The notes below the pieces were generated by a model, which searched no databases, was not told the origin of the DNA, and was given only the letters and a program-made list of their open reading frames with translations. This document shows, piece after piece, positions 38,872 through 48,463 of a stretch of 64,000 nt of DNA. Position 1 is the stretch's first letter, and the number at the start of each line of letters is the position of its first letter. The position numbers were made by a program, and so were the translations under genes. This DNA is from Saprospiraceae bacterium (lineage in GTDB: Bacteria; Bacteroidota; Bacteroidia; Chitinophagales; Saprospiraceae), in assembly GCA_016715245.1 (NCBI GenBank), contig JADKAS010000001.1, positions 566,163 through 630,162 on the forward strand. Direction: 5' to 3'.

Positions 38872-39741
38872 CTACACATCGTTAAAATTATTCAATAAGT
38901 TCTTATGTAATAGCCTTCTCATTCTTCTGAGGGATTTTTCTTTAATTTGTCTTACCCTTTCTTTAGACATATCATACATTTCAGCAATTTCTTCCAATGA
39001 CATTGGTTTGTAATCCCCCAAACCATAAAAAGATTTGATGATTTCGGCTTCACGCGGCGACAATACCTCCAAACCTTCAAATATATCCATTCGAAGTGAT
39101 TCTTCCATAAGTTTTAGATCCGGAGTTTCTGCGTCACCTTGTGTCATCATATCAACCATGGTTACAGAATTATCGTCATCTGAAATCGGTGCATCAACAG
39201 AAATATGTTTTATATTTCCTTTTAACATTTGTGCAATATCTTTTTCAGAAACATTCAGGATTTCTGCCAGTTCCTGATGAGTTGGTTCTCTTTCATACTT
39301 CTGAACAAAATTGAGCCAGGCATCATTTACTTTATTATAGGCTGTAAGGCGGTTCAGTGGTATTCTTACCATACGTGAATATTCTACTATAGCCTGTAAA
39401 ATGGATTGTCTTATCCACCATACCGCATAACTTATAAATTTAAATCCTTTGGTTTCATCAAATCGTTTGGCCGCCTTCATCAAACCAACATTACCTTCAT
39501 TGATTAAATCTGCCAGAGATAAACCTTGATTTTGATATTGTTTTGCAACGGAGACAACAAATCTTAGATTGGCTTTCGTCATTGTTTCCAAAGCATGTGC
39601 ATCACCTGTTTTGATTTTTTTTGCAAGCTCCGTTTCTTGTTCCGGTGTAAGAAGCTCAATTTTCCCTATATCATTTAAATACTTTTCCAATGCCAGACTT
39701 TCTCTGGAAGTGATATTAGTTGATATTTTTAATTGCCTCAT
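38872..39741 (-). CDS. rpoD: Primary RNA polymerase sigma factor (RpoD/SigA, Bacteroidota short type)
   Basis: 289 residues, the typical short Bacteroidota primary sigma factor lacking the long region 1.1. Region 1.2 is ALEKYLNDIGKIELLTPEQE (about 17-36); region 2 is NLRFVVSVAKQYQNQGLSLADLINEGNVGLMKAAKRFD with GFKFISYAVWWIRQSI (about 59-113); region 3 lies at about 135-190; region 4 has SPREAEIIKSFYGLGDYKPMSLEEIAEMYDMSKERVRQIKEKSLRRMR (about 228-275). This factor reads the TAnnTTTG / TTTG promoters seen throughout the window. The 3' end converges with the amidase. The 90 bp upstream (39742-39831) show no clear promoter match. Confidence 0.94.
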   Translation of the reverse strand: MRQLKISTNITSRESLALEKYLNDIGKIELLTPEQETELAKKIKTGDAHALETMTKANLRFVVSVAKQYQNQGLSLADLINEGNVGLMKAAKRFDETKGFKFISYAVWWIRQSILQAIVEYSRMVRIPLNRLTAYNKVNDAWLNFVQKYEREPTHQELAEILNVSEKDIAQMLKGNIKHISVDAPISDDDNSVTMVDMMTQGDAETPDLKLMEESLRMDIFEGLEVLSPREAEIIKSFYGLGDYKPMSLEEIAEMYDMSKERVRQIKEKSLRRMRRLLHKNLLNNFNDV

Positions 39742-39831
39742 ATTTTATCCTACGGTTACACAGCTAATACACATTAATGAACATAAAAGTTCATTCAAAT
39801 GGTATTATTAATTATATTTTGACAATATATA

Positions 39832-42800
39832 TCAGATTTTGATAAAAGATCTGATATAAGTTTTTTCTTGTACCGTAAAGGAAATAAAATACAGTCCGGA
39901 AGGATAAGAAGAAACATTTACTTCATTGACCCCATTTATAACTGTAAATTTCTGCACCGTTGAGTTAACTACATTTTTTATCTCAGCTCCTATAGCATTT
40001 ACGTCCTTGACATTGATTATTAATATATCATGCACAGGGTTAGGAATGATTTCAATATTAAATGGTAATGTATTCACAACAGATGACCGGATAAATGAAT
40101 AACATGTACTCAAAAAAATACATTGCCCAAAAGAAATTTCGACCAGATAAAGACCATTTTCCTGCGGTGTGTATGATGACCCTGTGGCGCCGTTTATTAT
40201 TACTGTGTCTTCTTCGCATTTATACCATTGATATTCTGCCCCGGAAGCAAAAAAAACAGAAAGTTCATTTCCAGCTCTGTTGATATTTGTATTAAAATCA
40301 ACAACATCAATATTAATTTTAAACAGAGTATCACAACTATTAGGATTTGAAACAAATACTTCAAAAATTCCTTCCGAAGAAAAACTAAAATTACCAATTG
40401 TAAAAACATCACCACTACAAATGGTTTTGAAAATTTCTTTTGAACCTGGCGGCAATACTGTTAATTTTGTTTCAATAGTACTGTCACATCCAAATTGGTT
40501 TTGTAATTTAGTGGTGTATGTTCCTGAAATACTAAATACGCTATTACCAACTCTTATAGATTTTCCGGAGCAAATGGTAAATTGCTGACTTAGGAAATTC
40601 GTCGGCTTTACTGTCAGATTAGTTGTAATTATACTATCACAGCCAAGGACGGAAAACAAAGTATCAACATAGGTACCGGGTTGTGAATATTGATTCAAAC
40701 CTACCATAATTTGGTCACCTGAGCAGATCTGGAATGTTTGTGTATAAAACTTAGGTTTTACAAAAACCTGACTTTGAATAATACTGTCACATCCTCTTGA
40801 AGAAACCAAAGTATCTTTATAGTTACCGCTTGTTGCGTAAACAGAATTACCAATAGTTATACTTTCACCTTCGCAGATTTCGAAACGGGCAAACTCAATA
40901 ATATTATTAATGACAGTCAAAATAATGGTTGAAGTACTGTCACAACCCAAACTTGAGGTAAATTTTTCTGAATAAACGCCTTGTGTTTTCAGAAATCTGG
41001 TTCCAAATTTAATAGAATCCCCGGCACAAATACTTGCAAACCGTTGGGTAAAGTTAGGATAAACTGCCAAACTAATAATAACTATACTGTCGCAGCCTGA
41101 TATGGTTTGAATACTGTCCCTATATATTCCCGGTGCAAAATAGGTGACTCCATTGATCAGAATTGATTGTCCTTCGCAAATAGAAAAAGACAACTCCGCA
41201 ATGTCAGGTTTGTCGAAAAAAATAAGATTGGATTGAACAATACTGTCACACCCTGCGCGATTTAATAATGAGTCTACATAAAAGCCGCTTTCGGTATAAA
41301 TATTATTCCCAACTATAACAGAATCACCTTCACATAAATATAGTTCCTGGCTTTCAGATGAAACGTTATAAAAATTGATGGTATGGTTTACAATACTGTC
41401 ACAACCTACTGAAGATCCCAAAAACTCTACAACTATTAAAGATGTAGTGTAGTTTTGATTTCCTATTCTCAAGGTGTCACCAAAACAGAGGTGATGAGTA
41501 ATATTATATTCAAGAGGGTGCACCGTTAAATTGGTTATTATGAAATTTTCACATCCTTCTGCCGTCGAAATGGTATTAATATAAGTCCCGGTGACCGTAT
41601 AAACACTGTCTTCAACAATAAAATTTTCTCCAAAACAAATATCAATATTTTGAGTAATTATTTCGATGGGTAATACATTAATCTGAGTAGTAACAATACT
41701 GTCACATCCATTCGAACTCAACAAAGTATCTCTGTATGTCCCGGTATTTCGGTAAATGTTTGTTCCAACCATAATTTCTTCTCCCGGACAGATTGTAAAA
41801 CTTTGCTGCCTTTGCGTTGATTGAATTACCAACAGATTTGTAAACACAACACTGTCACAACCCACTGAAGCCTCAAGCGAGTCAATGTACAGACCTGTGG
41901 TACGGTAGACACTATTTCCCACAACTACTGAATCCCCCTGACAAATTTGAAGGCTTTGATTTTTTAAAGTATCCGTAAATACATTAATCAAAATACTTTG
42001 ACAATCAGCATTTGAAACACAGCCTCCCGTTCCTCTAACAAAAAATAAATTGGATTGGATGGCCGTACCTGTTATGGAATTTCCGGTTGCAAAACTTGTA
42101 GTATTGCATGAATTCTGATACCATGACCATTGGTTGGCCCCATTAAGTTTTGCACCAGGTAAGGAAAGAGTAAACATTTCTCCCGGACAAACCATGGTTC
42201 CGGTAGTTTGTACAACTGGAATAAATGGTTTTAAACAATTAAATATATTTACCAGAAAACCGTCCGTATTACCTAATGATGTAAAATTTGACGTATTCTG
42301 TGAAGGATCAAAATCAACTATTCCTGTAAAATTACCTACAGAAAATATATTATTTATGCTATAGGCTTTTATTTTATTGAGCATATCATTGCCAAGCCCA
42401 CCGAAAGAATAATGAGAATTATATGTACCGTTTTCATTCAGAACCAGTTGAAAAACATCTGATCCACCATTTGAAGTGGAAAATTGATTGGGAAAAATGT
42501 TGGGATTAAAATTGACAGTAGATCGGTAGACACCCCCGACAACAATATTGTCATTAGGCGAAATATCAACTGCCTGGCACTGATCCTGTTGAGTTCCTCC
42601 AATTTTTTTCACCCAAATAAAATTGCCAAGAGAATCAAATCTTGAAACAAAACCATCCCAGGACCCATCACTGACCAAGGTATTGTTTTGATTGGTGGCA
42701 GGATTGAAATCAACCAGATTGCTGAATCTGCCTACTGTTACTATGTCACTATTTGGGGCTATATCGATTCCGAATCCAGTGTCAAAGCCACCACCTCCCA

Positions 42801-43659
42801 TCGTTTTCACCCAAAGAAAATTTCCTTCTGATGACAATTTATGAACAAATATATCCGTACCCCCATTGTGTGGTGTAAAAAATTCTGTTGTGCCAGGGTC
42901 AAAATCAACTATCTGATTAAATTGACCTGTGGAAATAATATCTCCATTGGCATCCAATTCAAAATCCAGAATGGATTCTGATTCAGTGCCTCCGATTTTT
43001 TTTACCCATACAAAATTTCCCTCACTGGTCAATTTAAGAACAAAAATGTCTAAAAGTCCGGTATTGGAAATCAAATTTTGCCCGGTTCCGGGATCAAAGT
43101 CGGTATTTCCTTCAAAATAACCACCTACCATAACCTGTCCTGAAGGAGAGACAAGTGCTTTTACCGGAAAGGAAAGTTGATTGGTGTTTAGTGCTTTTGC
43201 CCAAAGTATAGTACCTAAAGGGTCTAATTTGAGGACAAATCCAACGTTAGCACCATTAACTCCTGAAATTAAAAGCAATTGGTCAAACAATCTAAGGGTG
43301 TCCTGAAAAGTACCGGTGATGTAAATGTTATTATTGATATCGGAACTTATATTATTGGCAAAATCTGATTGAGAACCTCCAAATTTTCTTGCCCATTGTA
43401 AAACACCATTCGGTGAAAATTTTTTGACCAGAAAATCTTCTTTTCCGACGGAAGAAAAATTTTGGCCTGAAGACAAACTAATATTTCCTGTAAAATTACT
43501 GACGGTATAAATGTTCAATACATTGTCAACAGTCAGTCCAACGGTATTATCAGCCTGAATGCCTTGTGTCATCCTCGCCCAGTTTAAGTTTTGAGTACTA
43601 ACAGGGGAATAGAAAAACAATAAAACAAAAAACAATAAAAATACGAACTTCGATTTCAT
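39832..43659 (-). CDS. Large T9SS type A surface protein: SBBP propeller plus 11 GCDS repeats
   Basis: 1275 residues, intact. Signal peptide (1-23, ending VSTQ). Residues about 24-465 hold seven SBBP-type repeats (units like FVLKLTSEGNFVWVKKIGG ... IVDFDPGT), probably a seven-bladed beta-propeller. A spacer Ig-like segment (about 470-560) follows, then 11 tandem repeats of about 51 residues (about 560-1115) with CxGDSI, VGNxxY, SGxYxDTL and GCDSI. The last ~75 residues are a type A T9SS domain (IIPNPVHDILIINV ... GLYFISF ... SFIKI). Likely a secreted adhesin or matrix component; no enzyme motif. A TAAATTTG promoter-like box lies upstream (43738-43745) and a palindrome (43674-43683) sits just before the ATG. 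Confidence 0.9.
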   Translation of the reverse strand: MKSKFVFLLFFVLLFFYSPVSTQNLNWARMTQGIQADNTVGLTVDNVLNIYTVSNFTGNISLSSGQNFSSVGKEDFLVKKFSPNGVLQWARKFGGSQSDFANNISSDINNNIYITGTFQDTLRLFDQLLLISGVNGANVGFVLKLDPLGTILWAKALNTNQLSFPVKALVSPSGQVMVGGYFEGNTDFDPGTGQNLISNTGLLDIFVLKLTSEGNFVWVKKIGGTESESILDFELDANGDIISTGQFNQIVDFDPGTTEFFTPHNGGTDIFVHKLSSEGNFLWVKTMGGGGFDTGFGIDIAPNSDIVTVGRFSNLVDFNPATNQNNTLVSDGSWDGFVSRFDSLGNFIWVKKIGGTQQDQCQAVDISPNDNIVVGGVYRSTVNFNPNIFPNQFSTSNGGSDVFQLVLNENGTYNSHYSFGGLGNDMLNKIKAYSINNIFSVGNFTGIVDFDPSQNTSNFTSLGNTDGFLVNIFNCLKPFIPVVQTTGTMVCPGEMFTLSLPGAKLNGANQWSWYQNSCNTTSFATGNSITGTAIQSNLFFVRGTGGCVSNADCQSILINVFTDTLKNQSLQICQGDSVVVGNSVYRTTGLYIDSLEASVGCDSVVFTNLLVIQSTQRQQSFTICPGEEIMVGTNIYRNTGTYRDTLLSSNGCDSIVTTQINVLPIEIITQNIDICFGENFIVEDSVYTVTGTYINTISTAEGCENFIITNLTVHPLEYNITHHLCFGDTLRIGNQNYTTSLIVVEFLGSSVGCDSIVNHTINFYNVSSESQELYLCEGDSVIVGNNIYTESGFYVDSLLNRAGCDSIVQSNLIFFDKPDIAELSFSICEGQSILINGVTYFAPGIYRDSIQTISGCDSIVIISLAVYPNFTQRFASICAGDSIKFGTRFLKTQGVYSEKFTSSLGCDSTSTIILTVINNIIEFARFEICEGESITIGNSVYATSGNYKDTLVSSRGCDSIIQSQVFVKPKFYTQTFQICSGDQIMVGLNQYSQPGTYVDTLFSVLGCDSIITTNLTVKPTNFLSQQFTICSGKSIRVGNSVFSISGTYTTKLQNQFGCDSTIETKLTVLPPGSKEIFKTICSGDVFTIGNFSFSSEGIFEVFVSNPNSCDTLFKINIDVVDFNTNINRAGNELSVFFASGAEYQWYKCEEDTVIINGATGSSYTPQENGLYLVEISFGQCIFLSTCYSFIRSSVVNTLPFNIEIIPNPVHDILIINVKDVNAIGAEIKNVVNSTVQKFTVINGVNEVNVSSYPSGLYFISFTVQEKTYIRSFIKI
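40310..41975 (-). repeat. 11 tandem ~155-bp coding repeats (GCDS/CxGDS family)
   Basis: Eleven degenerate protein repeats of 49-52 residues each, most with Cys at the same two positions (start of CxGDS and in GCDS). At DNA level the plus strand shows recurring ACTGTCACA-like blocks from the GCDS codons. Repeats 2, 8 and 9 are the closest to consensus; repeats 3, 4 and 11 are the most diverged. The same family occurs four times in the protein at 1-1778. Confidence 0.85.
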
Positions 43660-43673
43660 TGAATATTTTTTTG

Positions 43674-43683
43674 TAACCGGTTA
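43674..43683. promoter_or_regulatory. Perfect 10-bp palindrome upstream of the large T9SS gene
   Basis: TAACCGGTTA lies 15 bp before the ATG at 43659, within the predicted leader of the T9SS gene. GC-rich symmetry in an AT-rich spacer suggests an operator or a small hairpin; no known regulator is assigned. Confidence 0.35.
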
Positions 43684-43737
43684 ACATAATTCTCCAAAAG
43701 GAAAATTATAAATTTAAAGCGCTAAATTGTTTATATC

Positions 43738-43745
43738 CAAATTTA
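43738..43745 (-). promoter_or_regulatory. -7 promoter box TAAATTTG for the T9SS gene
   Basis: A minus-strand TAnnTTTG match giving a leader of about 70 nt that includes the palindrome. The rest of the 270-bp divergent spacer (43660-43929) is AT-rich with no ORF. Confidence 0.4.
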
Positions 43746-43908
43746 TGCCGAAAATTATTTATTTCCAAAAAATAATTTCTATTAGATAATATCAAATGTT
43801 GAAAATATTTTACAAATATACTTAAGCAAAAATTATAACTAATATAATTAGTTGATATTTAAATAAAATGTTTTGCAAAAAAATCATCATTATTCCGCAA
43901 TGATTCTT

Positions 43909-43916
43909 TATTTTTG
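43909..43916 (+). promoter_or_regulatory. -7 promoter box TATTTTTG for pssA
   Basis: A TAnnTTTG match 13 bp before the GTG at 43930. It places the transcript start after the in-frame ATGs at 43873 and 43900 and so supports the GTG start. Confidence 0.55.
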
Positions 43917-43929
43917 CCAAAATTTACAC

Positions 43930-44619
43930 GTGAATAAATATATTCCTTCCATCATTACATTAACAGGATTGTTTTGTGGATTTATGGCCATTGCGAGAGC
44001 TGACTATGCCATAAGTCCATTGCTCATTATTATTAGTTTTGTATGCGATGGCTTGGATGGATTTGTTGCCCGCCTGCTTAACACCTCTTCCGAAATTGGA
44101 AAACAGCTTGATTCCTTATCGGATATCGTTTGTTTTGGTGTGGCACCAGCTTACCTTTATTATCTGATGGCACCGGATGATTCTTATTTGTGTATGGTTG
44201 TTCCTTCTGTCATTGTATTGGCAGGCGCATTTCGGTTGGCAAGATACAACGTTCTTACACCAGTAAATTATTTCAGAGGACTGCCTATACCATCTGCCGC
44301 CTTTTTTTTCGTAGGAATCGTTCTGGCGGTGGATAACGAAAATGAATTGATAATAACTTATTTTGATAATAAATTCCTTTATCTGATTACACCTGTAATA
44401 ATCAGTTTATTGATGGTAACTTCAAAAATAAGGATGTTTGGGCCAAAATCAGTTACTTCAAAATTCAAAGATTATATTTTCCCTGTTTTAACACTCATAA
44501 TTTTTATCATTTCTTGGTTTTTGATTGACTGGGCTGCTTTGTCATTTACCATTTTGTGTTATGTCGTTTTGAGCATTATTTATACTTTTATGAACCAAAA
44601 GGTCGAAGTAAAAGTATAA
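43930..44619 (+). CDS. pssA: CDP-diacylglycerol--serine O-phosphatidyltransferase
   Basis: 229 residues from GTG 43930 (VNKYIPSIITLTGLFCG, matching the usual family start). The longer frame from 43873 would begin upstream of the predicted promoter. The CDP-alcohol phosphatidyltransferase signature is DGLDGFVARLLNTSSEIGKQLDSLSD (about 39-64; four Asp and the Gly/Ala/Arg pattern). About six membrane helices are visible. GLPIPSAA (about 121-128) is typical of type II PssA. Known reaction: phosphatidylserine from CDP-diacylglycerol and serine, the first step to phosphatidylethanolamine. psd is not adjacent here. Confidence 0.9.
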   Translation: MNKYIPSIITLTGLFCGFMAIARADYAISPLLIIISFVCDGLDGFVARLLNTSSEIGKQLDSLSDIVCFGVAPAYLYYLMAPDDSYLCMVVPSVIVLAGAFRLARYNVLTPVNYFRGLPIPSAAFFFVGIVLAVDNENELIITYFDNKFLYLITPVIISLLMVTSKIRMFGPKSVTSKFKDYIFPVLTLIIFIISWFLIDWAALSFTILCYVVLSIIYTFMNQKVEVKV

Positions 44620-44665
44620 GGAGATTTAATACTATTTAAAATTTTAATATAAACTTAATTAAAAT

Positions 44666-46734
44666 ATGAAACCTATATATTTTTTAATAGCTTTTCTACT
44701 TACAGGACTTCATTATCAATCAATCAGTCAAAAAAAGGCCAGTCAATATGATTTGGGTAAAATGTGGACTTTTGAAAATCCACCAAAAGATTGGTTTAAG
44801 GAAACCTACAATCTTGACATGAAGGATGATTGGTTCAATTCTGTCCGAAAGTCATCCCTGAGGTTTGCCAGTTGGTGCAGTGCATCATTTATATCTCCCG
44901 ATGGTTTAATTATGACCAATCATCATTGTTCCCGGGATGTCGTAACGGTATTACAAAAAGAAGGCGAAAATTTTGACAAGCAGGGATTTTATGCGGAAAA
45001 TCTGGCTGATGAAAGAAAAGCTGAGGGATTATTTGTTGAACAATTGATTCAAGCCATTGACATTACTGCCCGGGTTAAAGAAGTGACGCATAAAGCAAAA
45101 AATTACGAAGAAGAATTACAGTTGCGGAAAAAAGCCATTGAAGACATTCAGGCAAATTTTAGAGAAAAACCTGAATGGAAAGACCTGCGACTTCAGGTGG
45201 TAACTTTTTACAGTGGTGGGAAATTTTCCTTATATGGCTATAAAAAATATTCAGATATCAGATTGGTTTGGATTCCGGAACTTGACCTAGGTTTTTTTGG
45301 TGGTGATCCGGACAATTTTACATATCCTCGTTATAATTTGGATGCTACATTTTGGAGAGCGTACGATGAAAATGGAAAACCGGTAAATTCTTCAGAGCAT
45401 TATTTTAAATTCAATAAAAACGGGGCCGTAGAAAATGAACCTGTTTTTGTCATTGGGAATCCAGGAAAAACTGAACGGTACAGAACTGTATCTCAACTGG
45501 AATTTGACAGAGATTATAGATATAACTTCCGTTATAAATATCTGAAAAACAGGAATGACATGATGATGAAAGAATACATGGCAATGAAAGATGATCCGGC
45601 TAAAGAATTTGAAGCACAGGAATTATTAAATACCATTGCCAATGTTGCCAACAGTATGAAGGCTTTTGGCGGTATCAGTGCCGGATTAAAAGATCCCAAA
45701 TTATTTAACCGAAAAGTTGAAATGGAAAATATAATCCGTTCCAAGTCACCTGGCGTCACTTATTGGGATGATATGGCAAAATATTACCAAATTCTGAATC
45801 CACATGGTTGGGCTATTAGTGACCTTGAACCATCACCTTATAAAGGCAATGCATTTCTTGCTATGCATCAACTGCACAGATACAAAGAAATGGTGGCAAA
45901 CAATGCGCCAATAGAAGAAAAAACAAAACTCCAGGAAAGCATAAAAGAGTTAATGACGACTTTTGATACCCCAAAGGAAAAAGAACTTTTTACTACGTTG
46001 TTAAAAGAAATTTCAGAAGACATTTATCCAGGGGATATGACATTAAAAAATTACTGGGTAAAAAGAATCAGGAAGAATTTGTCAATCATTTATTTAAAAG
46101 AACTAAATTTAAAGATGTCGAAAAACTTCAGAAGTTTTTTGAAAAAGAAGACAAAATCAATAAGGAAGATGATGTTCTGATGGAAGCTGCGGATATTTTA
46201 ATTGGTAGATACAATGAAGCGGCTAAAATTTTTAGTTCAAACTCAAAAGACAGGCAAGCACTTGAAGCGAAGATTGCCAATCAGGTATTTCAGGTATATG
46301 GAGATCAGATGCCACCTGATGCCACTTTTACACTGAGGATTTCTGATGGGATAATGAAGGGTTATGATTATAACGGAACCAAAGCTCCGGTAATCACCAC
46401 TTATTTTGGATTGTATGACCGATATTACTCTAACAACAAAACATTTCCATGGACACTACCGGAGAAATGGAAAAATCCTCCTTTGGAATTTTTACAAATA
46501 CCCATGAATTGCGTTTCTACAAATGACATAATTGGTGGTAATTCAGGAAGTCCCCTAATCAATAGAAACAAAGAAATTGTCGGTTTGATTTTTGATGGGA
46601 ATATTGAGTCACTGCCGGGCAACTTTATTTTTGATGAAGAATATAACAGAACCGTGTCTGTTCATTCAGGAGGCATCTATGGTGCCCTAAAATATATTTA
46701 TAAAGCGGAGAGGATTATAAAAGAATTGGATTAA
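44666..46734 (+). CDS. S46 family dipeptidyl-peptidase (DPP7/DPP11 type), one frameshift
   Basis: About 690 residues after repair. Signal peptide (1-21, ending SIS). A chymotrypsin-like double barrel with helical insert: catalytic His in SPDGLIMTNHHC (about 73-84), DLGFFGGDPDNFTYPRYNLD (about 209-228, Asp region) and catalytic Ser in GGNSGSPLINRNKEIVGLIFDG (about 627-648). Pieces are 44666-46180 and 46180-46734. Adding one A to the A5 run at 46060-46064 converts VKRIRKNLS into VKKNQEEFVNHLFKRTKF and joins them. Known role of S46 enzymes: periplasmic removal of dipeptides from peptide N-termini in asaccharolytic Bacteroidota. I could not decide between DPP7 and DPP11 specificity. Followed by a terminator. 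Confidence 0.88.
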
Positions 46735-46772
46735 AACGAATTAAGATAAACCCCTGACATTAATTGAAAACT

Positions 46773-46807
46773 AAGTGGCCACTACTTTCCGTTTGGCCAC
46801 TTTTTTT
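46773..46807 (+). terminator. Intrinsic terminator after the S46 peptidase gene
   Basis: Perfect 9-bp stem AAGTGGCCA / TGGCCACTT (46773-46781 and 46794-46802), 12-base loop, then a T7 tract at 46801-46807. It ends 17 bp before the next start codon. Confidence 0.85.
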
Positions 46808-46824
46808 ATATAATCTTCCATTGT

Positions 46825-48456
46825 ATGAATAGTTTTTTAAAAGAAAATCCTTTATTACTCCTTTTTTTTGTATCAGCTATCGGTTATCTGGTTGGCAGAA
46901 TAAAAATTAAGGGCACAGGTCTTGGTATCAGTGCTGTGTTGTTTGTTGGATTAATGTTCGGGGCAATGGATCCTCAATTTGAGGTGCCTGAAATTATTTT
47001 CCAGCTGGGATTGGTGTTTTTTGTTTATACCATTGGGTTGACTTCAGGTCCTGCTTTTTTTCAATCTTTTCAAAAAAACGGATGGAGAGATATTGGTTTT
47101 GTATTGACTATGTTAACTTTATCGGCCATTGTTGCCTGGGTGTTACATTATTTTATGGGCTTCAACGGACCTACTACCGTAGGCATATATTGCGGAAGTT
47201 CAACCAATTCACCTTCCCTTGCATCTGCTATCGAACTGATCAATCAGGGTTTTAATAACAAAGAAAATCATATTCAGGATTTGGTTATTGGATACACTTT
47301 TAGTTATCCGATGGGTGTACTTGGTGTAATGCTGGCTATTAAACTTATGGAAAAAATATTCCGCATTGATTACGAAGCCGAAAAAGCTGTATTGAGAAAA
47401 GACTATCCTCTTGATGAAAATCTGACCAGCCGAACGTTACGTGTAACAAACCAAAATGTTTTCGGAAAAACACTGCGAACATTGTTAAAAGATTATCAAT
47501 GGAATGTTGTATTCGGAAGAATGGAAAGTTACAAACATGGTAGAATGATGATTACTCACTGGGAATCAGAATTACATGAAAATGACAAAATTACCGTTGT
47601 TGGAACAACTGAAGAACTAGACCATGTCCAAGAAATATTAGGTGTTTTGGATCCGGAAAGTTTGTCATTCAACCGTAAAGAATTTGACATTGTACGTATT
47701 TTTGTGTCCAACCCTGATGTTGTAGGCAAAACAATATCTTCATTGAACCTTACTGAAAAATATAGTGCTTTAATCACAAGAATAAGACGGGGTGATATTG
47801 AAATGCTTGCAAAATCCGACACCATTCTGGAAATTGGTGACAGAATCAGGTTTGTAGCCAAAAGGGAGGATTTACCGGCTATTCAAAAATTGTTTGGTGA
47901 CAGTTATCATGCCGCAAGCAAAATCGACATATTTTCGTTCGGATTGGGTATAGGTTTAGGATTACTTCTGGGAATGATGGAATTGACTTTGCCGGGAGGG
48001 TTGGTATTTAAAGCCGGGTATGCAGGCGGTCCCTTATTGGTTGGTCTTATTTTAGGTGCATTAAAAAGAACAGGCCCGATTATTTGGTCACTTCCCTATG
48101 GAACCAATGTAACCTTAAACCAACTTGGACTCATTTTACTTTTAGCGGTTTTGGGTATACGTTCAGGTAATACCATGATGGATTCCTTGAGTCAGGGAGA
48201 GTGGCTTCCCATTTTTTTAGGAGGCTCTGTTTTGGCCATATCCGGAGCAATAATCAGTTTGTGGATAGGATTTAAAATATTTAAAATTCCTTTTTCTCTT
48301 CTCCTTGGTTTTGTATCCAATCAACCTGCAATTCTTGAATTTGTTACAGACATCACCAAAAACAAAGTACCCAACATTGGTTATTCTTTTATGTTTCCGA
48401 TATCTCTTGTTATGAAAATAATTTATGCTCAGATTTTACTACTCCTTCTAACCTGA
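46825..48456 (+). CDS. AspT/YidE-type transporter with two TrkA-C (RCK_C) domains
   Basis: 543 residues. Five or so membrane helices (about 8-180), including the conserved YTIGLTSGPAFF and GSSTNSPSLASAIELIN, then two cytosolic RCK_C domains (about 203-275: VFGKTLRTLLKDYQWNVVFGRM ... ENDKITVVG; about 285-365: VVGKTISSLNLTEKYSALITRIRRGD ... EIGDRIRFVA), then another five or six helices (about 372-543, LGLGIGLGLLLGMMEL). This is the AAEx family plan, in which AspT exchanges aspartate and alanine; the substrate of YidE-like members is unknown. The next gene starts 7 bp later, so the two membrane proteins are probably an operon. Confidence 0.85.
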   Translation: MNSFLKENPLLLLFFVSAIGYLVGRIKIKGTGLGISAVLFVGLMFGAMDPQFEVPEIIFQLGLVFFVYTIGLTSGPAFFQSFQKNGWRDIGFVLTMLTLSAIVAWVLHYFMGFNGPTTVGIYCGSSTNSPSLASAIELINQGFNNKENHIQDLVIGYTFSYPMGVLGVMLAIKLMEKIFRIDYEAEKAVLRKDYPLDENLTSRTLRVTNQNVFGKTLRTLLKDYQWNVVFGRMESYKHGRMMITHWESELHENDKITVVGTTEELDHVQEILGVLDPESLSFNRKEFDIVRIFVSNPDVVGKTISSLNLTEKYSALITRIRRGDIEMLAKSDTILEIGDRIRFVAKREDLPAIQKLFGDSYHAASKIDIFSFGLGIGLGLLLGMMELTLPGGLVFKAGYAGGPLLVGLILGALKRTGPIIWSLPYGTNVTLNQLGLILLLAVLGIRSGNTMMDSLSQGEWLPIFLGGSVLAISGAIISLWIGFKIFKIPFSLLLGFVSNQPAILEFVTDITKNKVPNIGYSFMFPISLVMKIIYAQILLLLLT

Positions 48457-48463
48457 TATCAAA

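Noticed and set aside
40310..41975. Possible CRISPR array suggested by regular spacing
   Set aside because: The spacing comes from coding repeats of about 155 bp inside one intact frame; there are no identical short direct repeats with unique spacers.
43873..43929. Longer pssA start at 43873
   Set aside because: The added residues are not family-like and precede the promoter box at 43909-43916; GTG 43930 gives the conserved start.
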